Below, piece after piece: positions 9,099-18,800 of a stretch of DNA of 64,000 nucleotides (the stretch's first letter is position 1; the number at the start of each line of letters is the position of its first letter). Under the pieces are notes generated by a model. It searched no databases and was not told the DNA's origin. It saw only the letters and a list, made by a program, of their open reading frames with translations. Where the stretch lies: positions 2,170,001-2,234,000 of the forward strand of contig NZ_CCYK01000007.1 of the NCBI RefSeq assembly GCF_000826105.1, read 5' to 3'. This stretch comes from Pseudomonas massiliensis (lineage in GTDB: Bacteria > Pseudomonadota > Gammaproteobacteria > Pseudomonadales > Pseudomonadaceae). Both the position numbers and the translations under genes were made by a program.

Positions 9099-9435
9099 CT
9101 GCGGTTCCGTACCTTTTGATCGGAAATGTGCATCAATGGTAGAGCGTTGCGGTGCGGGCCACCACGGGCAGAGGTGCGGGATTGTTCTGTGGTCATGCGG
9201 TTAGCGATGGGCAAATGTCGGCGGGTGCCTGCCGTCGTCAAGAAAAAACAATGCAGTGTCAGTTGACCCACTACACCTTCGACTGGTTACACAGATAACT
9301 AAAAACATTGGCCTTATTCATATTTTGCGGTCAAGCATAAGCATGTCTTATTGAAACCATCACTACGGGCTTATTCAAATTATGGCCCAGGCCCTCTAGA
9401 TTGAAGCCTACCCGTGGTTAACCGAGATCAAAAGA
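9099..9435. promoter_or_regulatory. Divergent LysR/VOC promoter region with a palindromic T-N11-A box
   Basis: The gap contains the perfect 15-base palindrome ATAAG-CATGT-CTTAT at 9337-9351. This has the classical LysR T-N11-A form (T at 9338, A at 9350). Related CTTATTC strings flank it near 9313 and 9371. The palindrome sits about 85 bases before the VOC start and about 240 bases from the LysR start. A Shine-Dalgarno-like GAGAT lies before the VOC ATG. Assignment to the neighbouring regulator is inference. Confidence 0.5.
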
Positions 9436-9936
9436 ATGTCCCAGGCATACCCTCGCAGTTTCTCTCACATCGGTCTGTCAGTGACAGATCTGGATGCCGC
9501 TGTAAAGTTCTACACCGAGATCATGGGGTGGTACGTGATCATGCCGCCTACTACCATCGTTGAAGACGACACCGCCGTCGGCGCGATGTGCACGGACGTC
9601 TTCGGCGCCGGCTGGTCCTCCTGCCGGATCGCTCACCTGTCGACCGGCGACCGCATTGGCGTAGAAATCTTTGAGTTCCCCAATTCAGTCAAACCCGAGC
9701 ATAACTTCGAATATTGGAAAACCGGGGTGTTCCACTTCTGTGTCCAAGACCCCGACGTCGAAGGCTTGGCCGCAAAAATCGTTGCGGCCGGCGGCAAACA
9801 GCGCATGCCCGTACGTGAATACTTCCCTGGCGAGAAACCGTTCCGCATGGTGTACATGGAAGATCCGTTCGGGATCATCCTTGAGATCTACAGCCACAGC
9901 TACGAGTTGACCTACTCGGCTGGCGCTTACAACTGA
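9436..9936 (+). CDS. VOC-family (glyoxalase/dioxygenase fold) metalloprotein
   Basis: Single-chain vicinal oxygen chelate protein of 166 residues built of two beta-alpha-beta-beta-beta modules. Candidate metal ligands are His11 (SFSHIGLSV), Glu77 or Glu80 (VEIFEF), His100 (GVFHFCVQD) and Glu150 (GIILEIYSHS), the usual H/E/H/E layout. This suggests a lyase or isomerase acting on a small oxygenated compound. The segment YMEDPFGIILEIYSH is typical of lactoylglutathione-lyase-like proteins of unknown substrate. The reductase gene starts 35 bases downstream with its own GGAG, so the two are likely one operon under the upstream LysR. Confidence 0.82.
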   Translation: MSQAYPRSFSHIGLSVTDLDAAVKFYTEIMGWYVIMPPTTIVEDDTAVGAMCTDVFGAGWSSCRIAHLSTGDRIGVEIFEFPNSVKPEHNFEYWKTGVFHFCVQDPDVEGLAAKIVAAGGKQRMPVREYFPGEKPFRMVYMEDPFGIILEIYSHSYELTYSAGAYN

Positions 9937-9971
9937 CCTTCCCAAAATGACAACAATAAGGAGATCGATCC

Positions 9972-10958
9972 ATGCGAGCCATTGTCTGTGATAACGCCGA
10001 TACCAGCCTCGCCAGCATGCATCTGGCCGAGCGCCCGGTACCGGAGCCTGGCCCCGGGCAAGTCCGTGTACGGCTGCACGCCGCCTCGCTCAATCCGGTA
10101 GATTGGAAACTGGCCGACGGCACCGCGCCTTGGCTGACCCCAGGGCAAGTGCTTGGCGTGGACGGTGCCGGGGTCGTCGACCAACTGGGGCCCGGTGTTC
10201 AAGACTGGCAAGTCGGTGACCGCGTGGTGTGGCACGCCAACCTGCGCGAGCCGGGGGTATTCGCTGAATACAGCCTAGCGCCCGCTCATGTGTTGGCGCG
10301 CATTCCGGCCACTGTCGACTTCCTCAGCGCCGCCGCCCTGCCGTGCGCGGCACTGACGGCTTACCAGGCATTGGTGCGCAAGGCCAACCTGCAAGCAGGG
10401 CAAACCTTGCTGGTCCAGGGCGCCAGCGGCGCGGTAGGCGGTTTTGCCGTGCAACTGGGCAAGCTGATCGGCGCTCAAGTCATTGCCCTCGCCCGACAGA
10501 GTCAGGCGCAGCGGGTACGCGAGCTGGGCGCTGACGCGGTCTTCCAACGCGACGACCCGGCGCTGATCGCCAAGATCAAGGCCATGACGGCCGGAGGGTA
10601 CGGTGTGGACGCCATGCTTGAAGTGGTCAACCCTGGGGATGCGCGGCGTTCTCTGGACCTGCTGCACTACAACGGCCACCTGCTGTGCATCGATCCGATG
10701 CCCAACTTGACCCAGGTGCCACCTTACACTTACGCGGCGTCCATCCATGAAGTGGCGCTGGGCGGTGCCTATGCAGCCGGGCACCGGCCGACCCAAGAAG
10801 ACTTCGCGGTGATGCTCGCTGCTTCGCTGGAACTCGTTGCCAACGGCAAGTTATTCCCGATGATCGAACGGACCATCGAGCTGGCAGAGGTTCCGGCCGG
10901 TTTGAAAGCCCTGCGACGCGGCGACCAGCCGGGCAAAACCTTGGTGACCATCAACTGA
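9972..10958 (+). CDS. Zinc-independent medium-chain reductase (quinone oxidoreductase-like)
   Basis: NAD(P)H-dependent enzyme of 328 residues in the MDR superfamily. The N-terminal GroES-like domain has HAASLNPVDWKLADG and GVDGAGVVDQLG. The nucleotide-binding motif GASGAVG is at 150-156. Zinc ligands of true alcohol dehydrogenases are not evident: GVDGAG replaces GHE. It therefore belongs with quinone or enone reductases. Start ATG 9972 follows AAGGAGATCGATCC. It is downstream of the VOC gene and convergent with a LysR gene. The substrate is unknown. Confidence 0.85.
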   Translation: MRAIVCDNADTSLASMHLAERPVPEPGPGQVRVRLHAASLNPVDWKLADGTAPWLTPGQVLGVDGAGVVDQLGPGVQDWQVGDRVVWHANLREPGVFAEYSLAPAHVLARIPATVDFLSAAALPCAALTAYQALVRKANLQAGQTLLVQGASGAVGGFAVQLGKLIGAQVIALARQSQAQRVRELGADAVFQRDDPALIAKIKAMTAGGYGVDAMLEVVNPGDARRSLDLLHYNGHLLCIDPMPNLTQVPPYTYAASIHEVALGGAYAAGHRPTQEDFAVMLAASLELVANGKLFPMIERTIELAEVPAGLKALRRGDQPGKTLVTIN

Positions 10959-11002
10959 TTGGCGAGCCCTAAACGAAAAAGGTCCGGACCTATGTTCGTT
11001 GA

Positions 11003-11932
11003 CTATCTCCACGCGTGTCGTTCTGATTTCGTGCTTGCGGCTGATGTCAGAATCATCTGATACAGGCGCTCGGCGGCCGGCGAGAGCACTCTTCCTCTGC
11101 GCTTGATCAGGCCGCTGGTGCGATCGAGGACGGGTTTGGTGAGCGGCACCGCGCGTAACTCCGAGCGCATCAGATGAGGAGGAATTGCCAGTTGAGGCAC
11201 CGCCGCAACGCCGAGACCTGCGGCAACCATGTCCACCACCGTCCGCACATGCCTGGCCTCGCAGCTCGCGGTAGGCAGGTCGGGAACATCCGCCAGTGCC
11301 ATGTCCAGTAAAAGACGGTTGCCACTGGCTTTGCTCACCGCGATGTAGTCGTGCCTGGCCAACTCCGCCCAGGTAACGGAGCGCCGAGCCGCCAGCGCAT
11401 GATCATGACGGCAGGCCACGACGAAACGCTCCTTGAAGATCGGCACGAACTCTAGGTTCGCTTCCTGCACGCCAATGTAGTTGATGCCGAAGTCCGCCTC
11501 GTTGCGGACCACGGTGGAAAGTACATCGCTTGCACCCTCGTCCAGTACCCGCACGAGAATACGCGGGTACTGGCGCTGGTATTCAGTCAATACCGTAAGT
11601 AGGCACTGGTTCACGGCTGTAGGTACACAGGCAACGGTGACCTCCCCGCGAAGGGCGCTTGCCCCCTCTTTTATCCCCATGAACGACTCGTCGAACGTGT
11701 TCACCACCTGACGCGCCTTGCGGGCGAACTCACGCCCCGTTGCGGTCAGCTCAACGCGACGCGTGGTTCGTTCTAGCAGCCGTACCCCCAGGTTGCTTTC
11801 CAGTTTTGAAATGCGCCGGGACAAGGCAGGCTGCGAAAGATGCAGTTCTGTCGCGGCCGCGCTGAAGCTTCCAAGCTCCGCGACCGCAACCAGCGCGCGC
11901 AGATCTCCCATCTCTACATTCATGTTAGCCAT
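11003..11932 (-). CDS. LysR-family transcriptional regulator, paralogue of the one at 8190-9098
   Basis: Regulator of 309 residues. The N-terminal helix-turn-helix has LGSFSAAATELHLSQPALSR and LESNLGVRLLERTTRR; the effector domain has CVPTAVNQCLL and DMVAAGLGVAAVPQLAI. It is divergent from the Tat-exported MmgE/PrpD gene (109-base gap) and convergent with the reductase. The divergent gene is the natural first candidate target. A start at the internal ATG nine bases downstream is also possible. The AT-rich gap (11933-12040) has several TAAG/CTTA half-sites but no perfect palindrome. Confidence 0.88.
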   Translation of the reverse strand: MANMNVEMGDLRALVAVAELGSFSAAATELHLSQPALSRRISKLESNLGVRLLERTTRRVELTATGREFARKARQVVNTFDESFMGIKEGASALRGEVTVACVPTAVNQCLLTVLTEYQRQYPRILVRVLDEGASDVLSTVVRNEADFGINYIGVQEANLEFVPIFKERFVVACRHDHALAARRSVTWAELARHDYIAVSKASGNRLLLDMALADVPDLPTASCEARHVRTVVDMVAAGLGVAAVPQLAIPPHLMRSELRAVPLTKPVLDRTSGLIKRRGRVLSPAAERLYQMILTSAASTKSERHAWR

Positions 11933-12040
11933 GCATAAGTACCCAATATTATTGCAATTAACTTAGCAGAAGTTGTGCGCGATCATCCCTTGGTGCGTGA
12001 AAGCACGTGCGTCCCGATAATTACAAGCACAGGAGCACCT

Positions 12041-13534
12041 ATGAATTCGTTCAACCGCCGCGCACTGCTCAAGGCCGGGGCCATTGGTTCTGTCGCTGCC
12101 GCCGCTTCGAGCCTGGTGTTTTCGGCTGAGCCAAAGGCAGGGGTTGCAGCTACCGGCCCTGGCCCAGGCGGCGCCCCGGGCGCATCCAAGGGTAACGGCG
12201 TCACTCGTACCTTGGCTGCCTATCTGGTAAAGGCCAGATATGAGGATTTACCCGCCAATGTCCGCAGAGAGGGTTGCCGCACATTGCTTAACTGGGTTGG
12301 GGTCGCGGTCGGCGGCTCACATCACGAGACGGTTGAGCGAGCGATTGTGGCGCTCAAGCCTTTCTCTGGCCCCGAGCAGGCCAGCCTGCTCGGCCGCAGC
12401 GAGCGTTTCGACATCATGAACGCCGCGTTTCTCAATGGCGTTGCCAGCCACATCTTCGACTTTGATGACACGCACCTCAAAACCATCATTCATCCCGCCG
12501 GGCCGGTAACCTCAGCGATTCTGGCGCTGGCGGAGTACCGGCCAGTCTCCGGCAAGGAATTTCTGAACGCCCTGGTTCTGGGGGTTGAGACCGAATGCCG
12601 GATCGGCAACTCGGTTTACCCCAACCACTACGATGTGGGCTGGCACATCACGGGCACGGCAGGCGTGTTCGGAGCGGCCGCGGCGGCGGGCAAGCTGCTT
12701 GGGCTCACCGAACAGCAAATGGTTTGGGCACTTGGCCTGGCGGCCTCGCAACCGGTTGGGCTACGGGAGTCGTTCGGATCGATGAACAAAAGTTTCAACC
12801 CCGGCAGGGCCGCAAGTAACGGATTGTTCGCAGCACTGCTGGCAGCGCAGAACTACACCAGTTCGGAAGCAATGATCGAAGCGAAGCGTGGCTGGGCACA
12901 CACTATCAGCACCAAGCAGGATTTCAGCCAGATCACAGAGGGGCTGGGAACCCATTACGAGTCGGCACTCAATACTTACAAGCCGTTCGCCTGCGGGATC
13001 GTGATTCATCCGGCCCTCGATGCGGCCATCCAGCTGCGCAATGAGTACAAGTTGACTCCCGACCAGATCACCAAAGTGGATTTGAAGGTCCATCCATTAG
13101 TGATCGAGCTTACCGGCAAGAAGACTCCAAAAATTGGCCTGGAGGGCAAGTTCAGCATTTACCACTCCGTTGCCGTGGCGATCGTGCAGGGTGCGGCGGG
13201 AGAGCGCCAATACAGCGATCAAGCCGTGCAGGATCCGACCGTGGTGAAGTTACGCGACCGGGTAGTAACCACCGTCGACCCTGCGATCAAGCCCGAGCAG
13301 GTCGATATGACCATCACACTCAATGACGGGCGTACCTTGCATAGATTTATCGAGCACGCGATTGGCAGCGTGGAAGTGCCTATGACCGATCAGCAACTGG
13401 ACGCGAAGTTTCTTGATCTGGCCAAGGATATCCTCACGCAGGGCCAAGCCGAGCACCTTATCCAGCTGTGTCGAAATGTCGAGTCGTTGGCGTCTGCTGC
13501 AGAGATTGCCAAGGCTGCTGCCGCACGGGCCTGA
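12041..13534 (+). CDS. MmgE/PrpD-family protein with a twin-arginine (Tat) signal
   Basis: Member of the 2-methylcitrate dehydratase / cis-aconitate decarboxylase fold family, 497 residues. The N terminus, MNSFNRRALLKAGAIGSVAA, is a textbook Tat signal: RR, then LLK, then a hydrophobic Ala/Gly-rich run, with a likely cut near FSA at residues 28-30. The catalytic fold follows with FDFDDTHLKTIIHPAGP, VLGVETECRIG, YDVGWHITGTAGVFGAAAAA and FKPFACGIVIHPALDA-like strings, all typical of the family. The ATG at 12041 has AGGAG eight bases upstream; an in-frame extension back to 11975 lacks these features. Most family members are cytosolic, so export is unusual. The substrate is unknown. Confidence 0.85.
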   Translation: MNSFNRRALLKAGAIGSVAAAASSLVFSAEPKAGVAATGPGPGGAPGASKGNGVTRTLAAYLVKARYEDLPANVRREGCRTLLNWVGVAVGGSHHETVERAIVALKPFSGPEQASLLGRSERFDIMNAAFLNGVASHIFDFDDTHLKTIIHPAGPVTSAILALAEYRPVSGKEFLNALVLGVETECRIGNSVYPNHYDVGWHITGTAGVFGAAAAAGKLLGLTEQQMVWALGLAASQPVGLRESFGSMNKSFNPGRAASNGLFAALLAAQNYTSSEAMIEAKRGWAHTISTKQDFSQITEGLGTHYESALNTYKPFACGIVIHPALDAAIQLRNEYKLTPDQITKVDLKVHPLVIELTGKKTPKIGLEGKFSIYHSVAVAIVQGAAGERQYSDQAVQDPTVVKLRDRVVTTVDPAIKPEQVDMTITLNDGRTLHRFIEHAIGSVEVPMTDQQLDAKFLDLAKDILTQGQAEHLIQLCRNVESLASAAEIAKAAAARA

Positions 13535-13734
13535 AGCTTCAGCGCGGTGCTGTTTCATCCTCAATGACAAGACGTGTCCCGGGCGAGTCACGACGGGACA
13601 TTGGAGGCTCCATGAAGAATTTAGCGTGGTCTCGTCGCCGTGTGCTACACGCTTCGGACGTGCATAGGGCATGCATTAGCCACGGGCGGCAGATGCATCG
13701 GGGCCACGCTCGGGCCCTGACTAACCCTTTACCG

Positions 13735-13755
13735 AACCGACTCCACCGGTTTTTT
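13735..13755 (+). terminator. Weak terminator-like hairpin after the MmgE/PrpD gene
   Basis: AACCG (13735-13739) can pair with CGGTT (13747-13751), followed by four more T residues. It lies about 200 bases past the stop codon and directly before the convergent kinase stop. The stem is short, so confidence is low. The rest of 13535-13734 shows nothing else I recognise. Confidence 0.3.
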
Positions 13756-13758
13756 GGC

Positions 13759-15135
13759 TTAGTCCCGAATGGCCGTTAGCGGCAAATCCAACCCGAACGT
13801 GTTAGCTCCCCCTTCGCTGCGCGCAAAGACATTGCCGCCGTGCATGGTGGCGATTGCCTTGACGATCGCCAGGCCCAGCCCATGATTGCCTCCTTCGTTA
13901 TGGCGGGCGGTATCCACCCGGAAGAAGCGCTCGAACAGTAACGGCAGATATTCACCATGAATGGGCGGGCCGGGATTGCTGACAGAGACCCGGGCCATGC
14001 CGCGGTCTACGGTAATGGCGACGCGGACTCGCTGGCCAGCTTCGCTGTGCTGGGCAGCATTGTGAAGCAGGTTGATCAAGGCGCGGCGCAGTTGATTGCG
14101 GTCCACCTGCACCTGAGCGTCCCCTTCGACCGTGACCTGGATGCCGGCGTCCTCGAGGATGAAATCCAGATAATCCAAAGAGGCCGCGACCTCCGCCGCC
14201 AGGCTGCTGCTTTCCAGATTATTGAGGCGGCTGCCCTGATCCGCCCGGGCAAGAAACAACATGTCGTTGACAATGCTGCGCAAGCGTTCGAGGTCTTCAA
14301 GATTGGACTGCAATACCTCGAAGTAATGTTCGGCGCTACGGCCCCGGGTGAGGGCCACCTGAGTCTGGCCGATGAGGTTGGTCAAGGGCGAGCGCAATTC
14401 ATGGGCCACGTCGGCATTGAAGGATTCCAACCGTTGATAGGCCCCCTCCACGCGCTCCAAGGCCGCATTGAAGGCTTCTACCAACTGCTCCAGCTCGGGT
14501 GGAAGGTGACTGGGCCGCAACCGTCCGGACAGCCGCGGAGGTGCCAGTTGCTGGGCCTGCCTTGAGACGCGCCGCAGCGGCCGCAGGCCGATACGGGCGA
14601 CCCAATAGCCGAGGAGGCTGGCTAGTATCACGCCAAGCGCCGCGCAAGCGATCAGGGCCATGGCCAGATCGTGGTGGGTCTGACGCACGTTGGCAACGTC
14701 GATGCCGATAAGAAAACGCAAGGAAGGCCGCTGCTCACGGCCAGGCAGGGTGCTGACCAATACCTTGAGCGCTGTACCGTCTTCGCGCTGCCACTCATGA
14801 ATGCCCAGCGGCCCCTGGGCCAGGCGGCGGACGTCAGGGCCGGGTGCGCCATACTCATAGGTCGGATTCCCGCTGACCACCCAGAAGTGGATGCGCTTGT
14901 CTTCCTCCGATAGCAGGTTGAGCTTGTTTGTCAGTCGGCCCCAGTGCTCGGGGTCGCCGAAACGGCTGATCGCCGACTCCAGTACGCTGTAGCGCGCTTC
15001 AAGTTCAGCATTGGGCAGTACATCCAGGCTCTTGTCGACCTGACGGTAGAGCGCGCCGCCGATGATCACGAACACGCTCACGGCGACCAGCGCAAAGAGC
15101 CCCGCCAGGCGCAGCGCGATCGAGTCAGTGCGCAA
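13759..15135 (-). CDS. Membrane sensor histidine kinase of the CusS/CopS (heavy-metal sensor) type, TTG start
   Basis: Two-component sensor of 458 residues. TM1 is at about residues 10-30, a periplasmic sensor spans ~31-155, and TM2 is at ~157-180. A HAMP segment follows, then the H-box ADVAHELRSPLTNLIG with phospho-acceptor His245. Near the C terminus the ATP-binding boxes are NLLHNAAQHSE, FFRVDTARHNEGG and GLGLAIVKAIATMHGG. No ATG or GTG fits the start. The TTG at 15135 overlaps the response regulator stop by 11 bases and gives LRTDSIALRLAG, the usual opening of this family. The longer open frame to 15243 runs entirely inside the regulator gene. It is the last gene of the efflux operon. Confidence 0.87.
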   Translation of the reverse strand: MRTDSIALRLAGLFALVAVSVFVIIGGALYRQVDKSLDVLPNAELEARYSVLESAISRFGDPEHWGRLTNKLNLLSEEDKRIHFWVVSGNPTYEYGAPGPDVRRLAQGPLGIHEWQREDGTALKVLVSTLPGREQRPSLRFLIGIDVANVRQTHHDLAMALIACAALGVILASLLGYWVARIGLRPLRRVSRQAQQLAPPRLSGRLRPSHLPPELEQLVEAFNAALERVEGAYQRLESFNADVAHELRSPLTNLIGQTQVALTRGRSAEHYFEVLQSNLEDLERLRSIVNDMLFLARADQGSRLNNLESSSLAAEVAASLDYLDFILEDAGIQVTVEGDAQVQVDRNQLRRALINLLHNAAQHSEAGQRVRVAITVDRGMARVSVSNPGPPIHGEYLPLLFERFFRVDTARHNEGGNHGLGLAIVKAIATMHGGNVFARSEGGANTFGLDLPLTAIRD

Positions 15136-15802
15136 GTCGACTCTCCAGTACGTAGCCCATGCCCCGTATGGTATGCAGCAGCTTTTCCTCGAATGGGTTG
15201 TCCAGCTTGGCCCGCAGGCGCTTGATCGCCACTTCCACCACATTGGCGTCGCTATCGAAGTTCACGTCCCAGACCATTTCAGCGATAGCCGTCTTGGACA
15301 GGATCTGGCCCTGGCGTCTAGCCAATACGGTCAGCAAGGAAAACTCCTTCGCGGTGAGGTCCAGGCGCTGGCCTGCCCGCAGAGCCTTGCGGCTGATCAG
15401 ATCGATGAACAGATCCCCGATCTGCACCTGTACCGGCTCCTGGCTGCCGCTGCGTCGGGTCAGGGCCTGCAGTCGCGCCACCAATTCGAGAAAAGAAAAC
15501 GGCTTGCTCAGATAATCGTCAGCGCCTTCACGAAGGCCATGAATGCGGTCCTCCACGCGCTCACGAGCCGTGAGCATGATCACTGGAGTCTGCTTTCGCG
15601 CGCGGAGGGCGCGCAACACGCCGAAACCGTCCAGGCTGGGTAGCATCACATCCAGTACGATCACCGCGTAGTCCAGTTCCAGCGCCAGATGCAGTCCGTT
15701 GAGGCCGTCGTTGGCCACATCCACGGCATAGCCTTGCTCGCTGAGGCCGCGGCGCAGGTAATCCGCAGTTTTGTCTTCATCCTCGATGATCAGGATACGC
15801 AT
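15125..15802 (-). CDS. OmpR/PhoB-family response regulator (CusR/CopR type)
   Basis: DNA-binding response regulator of 225 residues. The receiver domain opens MRILIIEDEDKTADYL, with phospho-acceptor Asp51 in VIVLDVMLPSLDGFG and conserved Lys in DYLSKPFSF. The C-terminal winged helix contains LDLTAKEFSLLTVLARRQG and FDSDANVVEVAIKRLRAKLD. The ATG at 15802 lies inside the end of the RND pump gene (26-base overlap), and the gene's stop overlaps the kinase start. The set is thus translationally coupled, and the pair probably controls the pump operon itself. A longer frame to 15847 adds residues without similarity to the family. Confidence 0.92.
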   Translation of the reverse strand: MRILIIEDEDKTADYLRRGLSEQGYAVDVANDGLNGLHLALELDYAVIVLDVMLPSLDGFGVLRALRARKQTPVIMLTARERVEDRIHGLREGADDYLSKPFSFLELVARLQALTRRSGSQEPVQVQIGDLFIDLISRKALRAGQRLDLTAKEFSLLTVLARRQGQILSKTAIAEMVWDVNFDSDANVVEVAIKRLRAKLDNPFEEKLLHTIRGMGYVLESRLAH

Positions 15803-18800
15803 GGTTGCCCTCCGGGGCCTGGCGTGGCGCTGGAGCGCGACGACCATGAAACAGTTGTTCGAGCTGCAAGTATATGATCGGCGTCGTGAACAAGGTCAGC
15901 ACCTGGCTGACCATCAGCCCCCCCACCACGGCGATACCCAGCGGTTGGCGCAGCTCGGCTCCAGCGCCCAGGCCAAGCATCAAGGGCACAGCGCCCAGGA
16001 GCGCGGCCAGGGTCGTCATCACGATTGGGCGCAACCGGGTGAGGCAGGCGCGACGAATGGCCTCGCGGGGTGACAAGCCCTCGGCGCGCTGGGCATTCAA
16101 GGCGAAATCGATAAGGAGGATGCCGTTTTTCTTCACGATGCCGATGAGCAGCACCAGGCCGATCAGCGCCATGATGGAAAAACTCTGTCCACAGGCCCAA
16201 AGCAGCGCCAGCGCGCCCAGGCCGGCCGATGGCAGCGTGGAAATGATGGTCAGCGGATGCACCAGACTCTCGTACAGCACGCCGAGGATGATGTAGACCG
16301 CCATCAGGGCGGCCAGGATTAGCCAGGGCTGGCTTGCCAGAGAACTGCGGAAGGCTTGGGCAGCACCCTGGAAGGTGCCGCTGATGTTGGCCGGCATGCC
16401 CAGCTCACGCTGGGTTTGCTCCAGAAGGCTTACCGCATCGCCCAGCGCGACCCCAGGGGCCAGGTTGAACGAAAGGTTGGCGGCCGGGAACATGCCGTCG
16501 TGAGCGATGGAGAGTGGTCCGTTTTTTGGCGCACCGACGTGGGCAAGGGAGGCCAAGGGCACCATTTCGCTGGTAAGCGGCGAGCGCAGGTAGAAATAGT
16601 TCAGGCTCTCGGCCTGGCCGCGCTGGGCGGCGTCCAGCTCCAGCACCACCTTGTATTGGTTGGTCTGTGTCTGAAACTCGCTGACTTGCCGCTGGCCGAA
16701 GGCGTCATACAGCGCCTGATCCACGTCGTTGGTGGTCAAGCCGAAACGGGCGGCAGCGGCCCGATCTATCTCAATGGGCGTAATACTGCCGCCTAACTGC
16801 AGGTCGTTGGACAAGTCACGGAAGGCGGGCTTGCCTCGCAGCGCCTCGGTGAGTTTCTGCGCCCAGACATTGAGCGCATCGCCATCATTGCTTTTAAGCA
16901 CGTATTGATACTGGCTGCGGCTGGGGCCTGAACTGAGGTTGATGTCCTGGCCAGCGCGTAGGTAAAGGGTAATGCCAGGCACGGCGGCGAGCTTGGGTCG
17001 CAGGCGATCGATGAATTCGCTGGCGCTGACGTCTCGATTTTCCCTGGGCTTGAGGGAAATCCAAAAGCGTCCGTTGGCTACCGTCTGGTTGCTGCCGGTC
17101 ACTCCGACCGAGTGTGAGAAAGTGCGAACCGCTGGATCCGCCGCCACTATCTTGGCCAAGGCCAGGTGCTTGGCAATCATATCCTGGTAAGAAACGTCAG
17201 CCGCCGCTTCGCTGGTACCCAGCACGAAGCCGGTGTCTTGCACTGGGAAGAAACCTTTAGGGATAAATACATAGCCAGCCACCGCCAGGCCGAGTGACAG
17301 AGCGAACAGGCCAAGCATCAGTCGTTGATGGTCGAGAGCCTGGTCCAGCCAGCGTTGGTAGCCGGTCAGCAAACGGTCGGCGAAGGTCGGCCCCTTCGCC
17401 CCCTGGCGAGCATGCTTGGGCGCATTCATGAACAATGCGGCCAGGGTGGGTGCCAGGGTGAGGGACACCACTACCGACAACAGAATGGTTGAGGTGGCAG
17501 TCAAGGCGAATTCCTTGAAGAGCCGGCCCACCACACCGCCCATGAACAGTAGAGGAATAAAGGCCGCGATCAGCGAGAAGCTGATGGACACCACGGTAAA
17601 GCCGATTTCGCCACTGCCGCGAATGGCGGCTTCGCGGCGGTCAAGGCCCTGCTCAAGATAACGATGGATGTTCTCCACCACGACGATGGCGTCGTCCACC
17701 ACGAAACCCACAGCGATGACGATGGCCACCAGGGTCAGGTTGTTGAGGCTGAAGCCCAGCAGATACATCCAGGCGAAGCTGGCTACCAGCGACACCCCCA
17801 GAACGGCACAAACGATCAGGGTCGCCGACAGTTGCCGCAGAAACAGAGCCATCACGGCCACTACCAAGCCGATGGCAATCAGAAGGGTTAGCTCTACCTC
17901 ATGCAGCGAAGCGCGGATGGTCTCGGTTCGGTCAGTGAGCACCTTGATATCCACCGAGGCCGGGAGCATGGCTTGCAGCCCCGGTAGCGCGCTCTGCACC
18001 CGCTCGACAGTGTCGACGATATTGGCCCCCGGTTGCCGGGTAATCACCAGGTTGACGCCGGGCTGGTTCTCCGACCAGGCCTGTACGTAGTCATTCTCAG
18101 CGCCGGCCACCACCGTGGCCACGTCCCTCATGAACACGGGCGCCCCGTCGCGGTAAGCCACAACCAGGTCCGCATAGCCTTCGGGGCTGAACAACTGGTC
18201 GTTGGCTGAGAAAGTGGATACTCGGGTATCACCATAAAGCGCACCCTTGGCCAGGTTCAGGCTGCTGGCCTGGATGACGCCGCGCAGGTCCGTCAGGGTC
18301 AGGCCCAAGGCGGCCAGCTTGTCGGCCTGGGCTTGCACGCGAATTGCCGGCCGTTGCTGACCGGTGATATTCACTTGGCCCACACCGTCGATCTGGCTGA
18401 TCTGGCGGGCCAGGAGCGTCTCGACGCCGTCGCTCAAGGCTGGGCCGGTGAGCTGCGCGGAGCTGATGCCAAGGATCAGTACAGGACTGTCGGCCGGGTT
18501 GACCTTACGCCAGGTTGGAAGGTTCGGCAGGTCCTGTGGCAGCCGGCCGGCCGCCGTATTGATGGCCGCCTGAACTTCCTGGGCGGCGGCGTCGATATTC
18601 TTGTTCAAGGTGAACATCAGGGTCAGCGTGGTCGAGCCCAGGGCGCTGGTGGACGTCATCTGACTCACCCCAGGAATGGCGCTGAACTGCACCTCCAGCG
18701 GCGTGGCCACGGAGGATGCCATGGTTTCCGGGCTAGCGCCCGGCAGTTGAGCAGTGACCTGAATGGTTGGAAATTCAGCTTCGGGCAGAGGCGCCACGGG

